DNA of 7,036 bases from Thiohalobacter sp. (GTDB lineage Bacteria > Pseudomonadota > Gammaproteobacteria > DSM-19610). Numbering within the stretch: the stretch's first letter is position 1; each line of letters begins with the position of its first letter. The notes below the pieces were generated by a model that saw only the letters and a list, made by a program, of their open reading frames with translations, had not been told where the DNA came from and did no database searches. The DNA lies in assembly GCA_027010005.1 (NCBI GenBank), contig JALVCM010000480.1:1-7036 (forward strand), read 5' to 3'. The translations under genes and the position numbers were made by a program. Of this stretch, positions 1 to 5,810 are shown piece after piece.

Positions 1-1086
1 GGAAGAGGCCTTTTTCCCCGGGCTCCCTTCTGCCCCGGGGCCACCCTGCCGGGTGATTGTCCCCATCTTCTCCGCCCACCGGGCCAGTTCAGGTCCGATG
101 TCCCCCAGTGCCAGAATTTCTCTAGCGGCATCAAGCTCTTTTGCAGCCTTCGGCATACCGTAAACGGCACAGCTGGCCTGATCTTGAGCCAGCGTATGCC
201 AGCCTTTTTCCCGCAGCAGCTTCAGGCCCTTTGCGCCGTCCTTGCCCATGCCGGTGAGAAGAACTGCAAGTGACTGAGTTTTATAGTGTTTTGATAAACT
301 TTCGAAGAATATGTCGACCGATGGCCGGTACACCTGTTCGGCGGGATAAGGGGTGTAATCGAGGCTGCCGCCGCGTGTCATAATCAGGTGGTCTTCGCGC
401 CCGCACACCAGGACTTCATTCCGACGAAAGTAATCACCGGGGCGGGCAGCGCGTACCGGCAGGGGTGAATAGTCATTGAGCCAGTTAATGAAACTGGCGG
501 AAAACTGCTCATCGACATGCTGGACTATCGCGATAGCAACACCCGAACCCGCCGGTATGGACTGGAGTATCTCGCGCAGTGCAGCCGGCCCCCCGGTGGA
601 TGCGCCGATGGCGATCAGGGGTACCTCCGGCGTGTTCATGGAAGATTCCTGTCCGCGGGGTTCAGTCTTTTCGCCAGGTACCGGTTTGTCGGTCATCAGC
701 AGGGCAATGGTTTTGATCTTGCGCACCAGCGAAGTGGCACCTTCTGCGTCACCCGAGGCACCGAGTACCGGTGTGCTGACGGCATCGAGTGCTCCCGCGC
801 CCATAGCTTCGAAAACACGCCCGGCATAGCCGTCAATAATGGCCGTAACCACCAGAATGGCGCAATCGTGGCGGCTGCTGATGATGCGTGTGGCCTCGAT
901 ACCATCCATCTTTGGCATTACCAGGTCCATGAGGATAATGTCAGGGCAGTGCTGGTCGCAGCGGGCTACCGCATCCTCACCGTCGTGTGCGACCCAGAGT
1001 AAGTGGTATTCAGGTACGTTATTGAGAACCCGCCGCAGGCTTTCCACAGCCAGCATGGAATCATTGACAATGGCAATTCTGATCAT
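1..1086 (-). CDS. wspF: WspF, CheB-type receiver/protein-glutamate methylesterase (3' end outside window)
   Basis: The frame is open for 362 codons from the ATG at 1086 to the window edge, with no stop. Residues 1-105 form a receiver domain: it begins MIRIAIVNDS, so only one acidic residue (D9) stands before the Ser and N8 replaces the usual first Asp. The phosphoacceptor is D54 in LMDLVMPKMDG. The Lys normally found before the conserved Pro is Thr (T105-P106). After a linker (about 107-153) comes the CheB catalytic domain, with S163 in IGASTGGP, H190 in IVQHVDEQ and D283 in LLTGMGKDG, matching the Ser-His-Asp triad. It should remove methyl groups from WspA and act as the brake on the pathway; in Pseudomonas, wspF loss locks signalling on. 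WspF proteins are around 340 residues, so the stop should lie close to the edge; the visible tail (about 341-362) is rich in Gly, Pro, Lys and Ser. The start sits where the first receiver strand begins. A conventional chemotaxis CheB is less likely given the operon and the receiver motifs. Confidence 0.9.
   Translation of the reverse strand, partial: MIRIAIVNDSMLAVESLRRVLNNVPEYHLLWVAHDGEDAVARCDQHCPDIILMDLVMPKMDGIEATRIISSRHDCAILVVTAIIDGYAGRVFEAMGAGALDAVSTPVLGASGDAEGATSLVRKIKTIALLMTDKPVPGEKTEPRGQESSMNTPEVPLIAIGASTGGPAALREILQSIPAGSGVAIAIVQHVDEQFSASFINWLNDYSPLPVRAARPGDYFRRNEVLVCGREDHLIMTRGGSLDYTPYPAEQVYRPSVDIFFESLSKHYKTQSLAVLLTGMGKDGAKGLKLLREKGWHTLAQDQASCAVYGMPKAAKELDAAREILALGDIGPELARWAEKMGTITRQGGPGAEGSPGKKASS
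16..40. repeat. GC-rich inverted repeat in the 3' part of wspF
   Basis: CCCCGGGC at 16-23 and GCCCCGGGG at 32-40 can form an 8-bp stem with one bulged base and an 8-nt loop. It lies inside the reading frame of the Gly/Pro-rich wspF tail. In the wspF transcript the bases after the stem are A-rich, not U-rich, so it does not read as an intrinsic terminator in that direction; on the plus strand the T run precedes rather than follows the stem. Confidence 0.6.
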
Positions 1087-1095
1087 GTTGTCTGC

Positions 1096-3384
1096 TTACT
1101 CCGCTGTACCGATAAGATCCACGACAGCGTCAATCAGTGTTTCATCATGGAAACTGCCTTTTGTGAGGTAATAGTCTGCACCGGCTTCCAGTCCCCGTTG
1201 CCGGTCTTCTTCACGGTCCTTGTATGAAACAATCATGACCGGTGTGCCGTGTAACCTGTCGTCCTGTTTGATGAGCCGGACAAATTCGAATCCATTCATA
1301 CGCGGCATATCGACATCACTGATAATCAGGTCGTAATCACCCATGCGCACGGCATTCCAGCCATCCATACCATCGACAGCGACATCGACGTGGTAGCCGC
1401 GTGTGGCGAGCATATTGCGTTCCACCTCGCGGACAGTAATGGAATCATCGACAACCAGAATACGCTTGCCGGTATGGGTGGTCGTGGTTTCACTGTCCCT
1501 GATGCGGTCAAGCCGTCCGCCGGCAATAAGAATATCGATAGAGCGCAGCATGTCGTCCACGTCGATAATGAGGCAGGGGTCGCCATTCTCCAGCACACTG
1601 GCGGCACTGATGTCCTGCACTTTGCCCAGCCGTGGATCCAGCGTATGTACCACCAGGCTGCGTTCACCCATAAAACGATCAACTACCAGACCGGAACGGT
1701 TCAGGCGCTCTCCCAGCACAACGACGGACAGTTCCTCGCCCACCGCGGATGTGCTATTGCAGCCGATGACCTGGCTGGCGAATACAACCCCGATATGCTG
1801 GTTGTCGATGGTGAAGTACTGCCGGTTTTCCAGTGACTCGATCCGGCTGGTATCGAGTTTCAGTGTCCGGTCAATACGTGCCAGCGGGATGGCATAGGGT
1901 TCACCACAGATTTCCACCAGCAGCACCCGTACAATAGAGAGTGTAATAGGAAGTTGCAGGTGGAAGCGGGTGCCGTGACCCGGTTCAGTGGTGGCACGTG
2001 CCACACCACGCATTTTCTGTACAGTGCTGTGAACCACGTCGAGGCCAACCCCGCGGCCTGATATTTCGGTGACTTCTTCCCGTGTGGAGAAACCGGGCAG
2101 GAACAGGAATTCCAGCAGCTCTGTTTCCGACAGGTCGGCGGCCATGGCTTCTGTAACCATGCCACGTTTGACGATTTTTTTTCTCAATGCCCCGATATCA
2201 ATACCGCGACCATCATCCTGTACCTGGATGGACAGCATGCCGGCGTTGTGTGCCGCAGTGATCGTTAACGTTGCCTGTTCCGGCTTTCCGGCGGCGCGAC
2301 GTTGTTCGGGTGTTTCGATGCCGTGATCGAGTGCATTACGTACCAGGTGATTGAGTGGTGCATCGATACATTCAAGAATGTCCCGGTCGACCTGGGTGGC
2401 AAGACCTTCGATCTTCAGTTCAACCTGTTTGCCAAGCTGGCGGGCCATGTCGCGCACCAGTCGCGGATAGCCACGCGTCGCATCCGAGAAAGGCCGCATG
2501 CGACTGGCAATCACTTCACTATGCAGGCGATTTCCCAGTCCGTGCAGGCGGCGATCGAAGTCGTCCAGTTCCATGAGCCTGTCAGATAACAGGTGGCGGC
2601 AGCGGTTTGCCTTGGTATGGATTTCACCGGCCAGTGTCCGGCTGTACTCGTCACCCTTGCTGGCCAGCAGGCTGTCGTTCAGATGGTCGAGCAGTTCGAT
2701 CAGTTCCGCCTGGCGGTGTTTTATCTGTTGCAGTGCTTCGGAAAACGGGTGTAGCCAGCGTGCTTCCACCTGTACCTCGCCCGCCAGTCCGACAAGCCGG
2801 TTCAGACTTTCGGCAGAGACACGAACCGCCTCGGACCCGGTGTCCCCTGTGCCGGAAGATGAAGCAGTTTGTGGCCCTGTGTCGTTTGTGTCTGCCTCGC
2901 TGGTTTCTGCTTCGTCCGGTGCCGGGTTGCTGTTGAGGTCATCATTATCAGCCGGCTCGGCATGGCTGGGTATTGTGTCAGCCCCGGTTTCACTGACAGG
3001 GGCTTCCAGCGACCCGATGTTCACGATACTCCCGGTAAGCCGGGCAACCTGTTCGGCTTCAGCTTCATTTTTCGATATTGCGACCAGCAGGTCGACGCCT
3101 TCCAGTAACAGGTCTATCTGGTGCGATTGCAGAATCAGCTCGCTGTTCTGGGCAGCCACAAAACAGTCTTCCATGGCATGTGCAAGCTTGACGCCGGCAT
3201 CGATGTCAACCATCCGTGCAGCCCCCTTGATGGAGTGCGATGCGCGCATCAGTGCTTCAAGCTGTTTTGCAGGGTCAGCCTGCTGCTCCAGCGATAACAG
3301 GCCATCACTCAGGATAGCCGACTGGCTGTCGACCTCCAGGCGGAACAGCTCGAGCATCGAAAAGTTGCCGAGATCTTCACTCAT
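1096..3384 (-). CDS. wspE: WspE, CheA-type hybrid sensor histidine kinase with C-terminal receiver
   Basis: A 762-residue soluble kinase. Residues 1-120 form an HPt (P1) domain with phosphorylatable H50 in ASHSIKGAARMVD. Residues 125-185 are a low-complexity linker rich in Asp, Glu, Ser, Thr and Pro where CheA carries its P2 domain; no P2 fold is apparent. The dimerisation helices cover about 186-295. The ATPase domain follows: N box around NHLVRNALDHGIE (345-357), G1 DDGRGID (390-396), PGFST (430-434) and G2 SGRGVGLDVV (442-451). A CheW-like P5 domain spans about 483-620. The receiver (641-758) has D646 and D647, phosphoacceptor D690 in IISDVDMPRM, S720 and K742. All catalytic motifs are intact, so it is predicted to be active. 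In Pseudomonas WspE phosphorylates WspR and WspF. Length and domain order fit WspE. The start overlaps the wspD stop by 4 nt (ATGA) and has a good Shine-Dalgarno sequence. Confidence 0.93.
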   Translation of the reverse strand: MSEDLGNFSMLELFRLEVDSQSAILSDGLLSLEQQADPAKQLEALMRASHSIKGAARMVDIDAGVKLAHAMEDCFVAAQNSELILQSHQIDLLLEGVDLLVAISKNEAEAEQVARLTGSIVNIGSLEAPVSETGADTIPSHAEPADNDDLNSNPAPDEAETSEADTNDTGPQTASSSGTGDTGSEAVRVSAESLNRLVGLAGEVQVEARWLHPFSEALQQIKHRQAELIELLDHLNDSLLASKGDEYSRTLAGEIHTKANRCRHLLSDRLMELDDFDRRLHGLGNRLHSEVIASRMRPFSDATRGYPRLVRDMARQLGKQVELKIEGLATQVDRDILECIDAPLNHLVRNALDHGIETPEQRRAAGKPEQATLTITAAHNAGMLSIQVQDDGRGIDIGALRKKIVKRGMVTEAMAADLSETELLEFLFLPGFSTREEVTEISGRGVGLDVVHSTVQKMRGVARATTEPGHGTRFHLQLPITLSIVRVLLVEICGEPYAIPLARIDRTLKLDTSRIESLENRQYFTIDNQHIGVVFASQVIGCNSTSAVGEELSVVVLGERLNRSGLVVDRFMGERSLVVHTLDPRLGKVQDISAASVLENGDPCLIIDVDDMLRSIDILIAGGRLDRIRDSETTTTHTGKRILVVDDSITVREVERNMLATRGYHVDVAVDGMDGWNAVRMGDYDLIISDVDMPRMNGFEFVRLIKQDDRLHGTPVMIVSYKDREEDRQRGLEAGADYYLTKGSFHDETLIDAVVDLIGTAE
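1099..1102 (-). promoter_or_regulatory. probable ribosome binding site of wspF, inside the end of wspE
   Basis: GGAG on the minus strand overlaps the last Ala and Glu codons of wspE and stands 12 nt before the wspF ATG. This spacing is rather long. Its place inside wspE suggests that wspF translation depends on ribosomes finishing wspE. Confidence 0.45.
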
Positions 3385-4070
3385 TGCAGCCCCTTCGCCA
3401 ATGCATAGAAAATCAGTTCGGTATCCAGTACCCCGATGTGCCGGTCACGCCATTTCAGGACCCCGGTGGTGAAGCTGGACTTTGACCGGGATACCGTAAC
3501 CGGTGAAGCCTGCAAGGCATCTTCGCCGTGGTGATGAATGCCATGGACTTCACTGGCGGGGAATACAAAGCTCTGGTCATCCAGGGAAATGGAAATCATA
3601 CGTTCATGGATTTCCCGGTCATCGATGTAGTCTTCGTGTGCTTTGTCCAGTTGCAGCAGGGCACCAAGCGAAACGCACAGCTTCAGTTCGCCACGAATGT
3701 TGACCAGTCCCTTGACCAGCGTCCCTTCAGTATGTGGCAGGCTATGGATAGAACGTAACGGGGTGATTTCGTCGATACAGCTGCTTTGCAGTGCCAGCCA
3801 CTCATCACCCAGTCGAAACAGCAGGGTTGATTGCGTGTCGCAGTTTTCTTTTGTGCGTGGCTCGGCAAAGCGTTCCGTCCACTCACGGCGGTAGTCAGCA
3901 GAGGTCGGGCGGTCCAGAACCTGGCGCCCGGCAGCCGAGTACAGGGAACAGTTGCGGCAGTGTATAACCTGCTCCAGTTCCGGGCAGCTTGCCTGGTCCT
4001 TGCTCCAGACACCGATACGGTTCCAGCAATCATCCAGCTGCGGTGCATCATTATCATTGCGGGTGGTCAT
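3381..4070 (-). CDS. wspD: WspD, CheW-like coupling protein with N-terminal cysteine cluster
   Basis: A 229-residue protein, longer than an ordinary CheW (about 150-170). Its N-terminal region (1-78) has C15 in DDCWNRIG, C29 in ASCPELE and C38/C41 in HCRNCSLYSAA; the spacing C-x13-C-x8-C-x2-C could bind a metal or be redox active, which is inference. C77 lies in the hinge. The CheW domain (about 79-229) has the receptor/kinase contact motif GLVNIRGEL (121-129; N124, R126, G127) and the late strands MISISLDDQSFVFPASEVHGI and GVLKWRDRHIGVLDTELI. It should link WspA to WspE; from memory, WspD proteins of Pseudomonas carry a similar Cys-containing N-terminus, which supports the call over a generic CheW. 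A run of three His (H179-H181) follows EVHGI. Both ends overlap neighbours by 4 nt. No strong Shine-Dalgarno sequence precedes its ATG, so translation probably relies on termination of wspC. Confidence 0.9.
   Translation of the reverse strand: MTTRNDNDAPQLDDCWNRIGVWSKDQASCPELEQVIHCRNCSLYSAAGRQVLDRPTSADYRREWTERFAEPRTKENCDTQSTLLFRLGDEWLALQSSCIDEITPLRSIHSLPHTEGTLVKGLVNIRGELKLCVSLGALLQLDKAHEDYIDDREIHERMISISLDDQSFVFPASEVHGIHHHGEDALQASPVTVSRSKSSFTTGVLKWRDRHIGVLDTELIFYALAKGLQ
3391..3396 (-). promoter_or_regulatory. ribosome binding site of wspE, inside the end of wspD
   Basis: AAGGGG on the minus strand lies 6 nt before the wspE ATG, within the last codons of wspD. Together with the ATGA stop/start overlap it supports this start and suggests coupled translation. 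Confidence 0.6.
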
Positions 4071-5338
4071 TTCGTTGCACCGGAGGTCAGTTGTTTTGCC
4101 GTACGTGAGGCGCGCTCACGAAAACGGCCTGCGTTAATGCTGTCGCCACGCTGTTCACAGATAACACCCAGGTGTACCAGGGCTTCGTGATGAACCGGGT
4201 CGAGGTATACGGCCTTGCGTAACAGCTGTTCTGCCTCGGCCAGGTTTCCTGTCGATTCACGAATCAGCCCGAGCAGGTAATAGGCGTCAGCCTGTTTGTC
4301 CTGCGAGGTCAGCAGCGCCTCGCAGTGTTCCGCCGCTTCGCCAAGATGTCCTTCATCGGCGAGCCTGAAGGCCTGCTGAAGCAGGTCACTGTGCGTGTTA
4401 TTGCCCGTGGAGGCAGTTGTTACGGTGACAGCCGGACTGATATCAGAGAATGGCAGGGGTTCCGGTGAGCCGGCTGACGCGGCTGTATGGCGTCGTGTAT
4501 GTTGCCTGGACCGTGCCGATGTATAAGGTTCTTTTTTCGCTGCGGCAGTGTACCGGGAAAAACCGAAGCAGCGCGGGTTTTTCAGTGGCGTAAATTCCCG
4601 GTTGAATAACAATGCGGTTTCGGAGTGCCCGAGAAAAAGTAACCCGTCAGGGTGCAGCAGTGCCTGGAGGCGATCAATCGCTGTATCCTGTGTTGCGCGG
4701 TCAAAATAGATCAGCAGGTTGCGGCAGAATATAACGTGGTAGGGTGCACGATTCCGGCTAAAGCTGCCATCAAGCAGGTTGGCCTGTTTGAAGCTGACAT
4801 ACTCGCGAATAGTGTTATTGATCCGGTAGCGGTCCCCGCAGGCCTGAAAATGCCTGTCCCGGTAATCCAGTGGTTTCCCACGGAACGAATTCCTGCCATA
4901 TTCGCCCTCGATGGCTTTTTCGATATTGGTGTAACTGATATCGACGGCGTCGATATGGGCGTTACGGGGCGGGATGCCGGAGTCTGACAGGCACATGGCA
5001 AGCGTGTAGGGCTCTTCGCCACTCGAACAGGGGACACTCAGAATCCGCAGGGTACTGCCGGCATGTCCGGGCAGCCAGGCTTCCTGCAGCCATTGTTTGA
5101 AGGCATCAAACGGATTCCTGTCCCTGAAGAACCAGGTTTCCGGGATGATGACGGTATCGATCAGTGCATCCAGTTCGGTGTCGGAAAGTGAAAGTATTTT
5201 TCTATAGTCATGAATGTCCGCAATACTGCAATCCCGCATGCGTTGTTCAATGGCATGCTGGATCGTGCTTGAACCGACCGTGGAGCTGTGCAACCCCATG
5301 CGGTCTTTCAGTAATTGTGCGATAGAAGGCAGGGTCAC
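4067..5338 (-). CDS. wspC: WspC, CheR-type receptor methyltransferase with C-terminal TPR repeats
   Basis: From a GTG at 5338 it encodes 423 residues. It should methylate glutamates of WspA using S-adenosylmethionine and promote signalling. Residues 1-60 look like the CheR N-terminal helical domain. The methyltransferase domain (about 61-265) shows PETWFFRDRNPF (66-77), the SAM-binding SVPCSSGEEPYTLAM (101-115), AVDISYTNIEKA (131-142), VIFCRNLLIYFD (202-213) and LLFLGHSE (233-240). A poorly conserved, basic then Thr/Ser-rich linker (about 265-315) leads to two or three TPR units (about 316-415), including ADAYYLLGLIRESTGNLAEAEQ and HEALVHLGVICEQRGD. A CheR with TPRs is characteristic of WspC. 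The frame stays open 53 more codons upstream to 5497, but that stretch overlaps wspB in another frame and lacks CheR similarity. The GTG follows the wspB stop by 1 nt, has a GAGG 9 nt upstream, and gives a normal CheR N-terminus, so I chose it. Confidence 0.9.
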   Translation of the reverse strand: MTLPSIAQLLKDRMGLHSSTVGSSTIQHAIEQRMRDCSIADIHDYRKILSLSDTELDALIDTVIIPETWFFRDRNPFDAFKQWLQEAWLPGHAGSTLRILSVPCSSGEEPYTLAMCLSDSGIPPRNAHIDAVDISYTNIEKAIEGEYGRNSFRGKPLDYRDRHFQACGDRYRINNTIREYVSFKQANLLDGSFSRNRAPYHVIFCRNLLIYFDRATQDTAIDRLQALLHPDGLLFLGHSETALLFNREFTPLKNPRCFGFSRYTAAAKKEPYTSARSRQHTRRHTAASAGSPEPLPFSDISPAVTVTTASTGNNTHSDLLQQAFRLADEGHLGEAAEHCEALLTSQDKQADAYYLLGLIRESTGNLAEAEQLLRKAVYLDPVHHEALVHLGVICEQRGDSINAGRFRERASRTAKQLTSGATK

Positions 5339-5339
5339 G

Positions 5340-5798
5340 TCAGACGGCCTCGACCGGGTACAGGTGTGACTGCACATCCGCAGGCACCAGTTCGGTGATG
5401 GACAGCTGTTGTACCAGTCCCTGTTCTGAATGTGTGGCACGGCCGATAAAGGGTGCATCCGGAATGCGGATGCCGGTGTCAGTAAAGTCCTGCTCATCGA
5501 TTATCATGGTCTCTGTGACACGCTCGGCCAGTAACCCCAGTGTGCGTGTCCCCCCTGTCACCAGCGGGAAATCGACCAGGATCATCCGGGTGGTGATGAG
5601 GTTACAGCAGGCCTGTTTGTTGATCAGCAGGCACAGGTCCAGTACCGGTACGTGCTGTCCACGGTAATTGAACAGGCCGGTGATATAGTCCGGTGTACCG
5701 GGCAATGGCTCCAGTTCAACCATCGAGGCAATCTCGACCACCTCGCGGGCCGGTACCGCGTAGCGACTGTTACCCAGCTGGAATAACAGCATCAGCAT
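5340..5798 (-). CDS. wspB: WspB, CheW-like coupling protein
   Basis: A 152-residue, single-domain CheW-like adaptor, of normal CheW length and without extension. The first strand MLMLLFQLGNSRYAVPAREVVEIA (1-24) is a typical CheW opening. The contact motif YITGLFNYRGQHVPVLDL (38-55) has G41, N44, R46, G47 and D54, corresponding to the conserved CheW residues that contact receptor and kinase. A second subdomain starts around RMILVDFPLV (71-80) and includes the TLGLLAERVTETMII strand-turn-strand. It should join the cytoplasmic tip of WspA to WspE, in parallel with WspD. It begins 10 nt after the last base of the wspA stop codon, with a Shine-Dalgarno sequence overlapping that stop. The ATG at 5792 (third codon) is a possible alternative start. 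Confidence 0.9.
   Translation of the reverse strand: MLMLLFQLGNSRYAVPAREVVEIASMVELEPLPGTPDYITGLFNYRGQHVPVLDLCLLINKQACCNLITTRMILVDFPLVTGGTRTLGLLAERVTETMIIDEQDFTDTGIRIPDAPFIGRATHSEQGLVQQLSITELVPADVQSHLYPVEAV
5348..5351 (-). promoter_or_regulatory. ribosome binding site supporting the wspC GTG start
   Basis: GAGG on the minus strand lies within the last codons of wspB, 9 nt before the GTG at 5338. It is the main nucleotide-level reason to prefer the GTG over upstream ATG codons inside wspB. Confidence 0.5.
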
Positions 5799-5806
5799 CG
5801 GTACGG

Positions 5807-5810
5807 CCTC
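5807..5810 (-). promoter_or_regulatory. ribosome binding site of wspB, overlapping the wspA stop codon
   Basis: GAGG on the minus strand shares two bases with the wspA TGA and stands 8 nt before the wspB ATG. The overlap suggests that wspB translation follows termination on wspA. Confidence 0.6.

Noticed and set aside
1..60. Possible rho-independent terminator made of a GC stem and T run
   Set aside because: On the plus strand the T run (11-15) comes before the stem; on the minus strand, the direction of transcription, the stem is followed by A residues. The wspF frame also continues through it.
476..1227. Several overlapping plus-strand frames opposite wspF
   Set aside because: They lie opposite an intact CheB with all catalytic residues, overlap each other, and show no recognisable domain.
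2498..3472. A 324-codon open frame on the plus strand, opposite wspE and the end of wspD
   Set aside because: Its product is Ser/Arg/Ala-rich low-complexity sequence with no recognisable domain, and it lies entirely opposite well-supported coding sequence; it is an antisense shadow of high-GC codon use.
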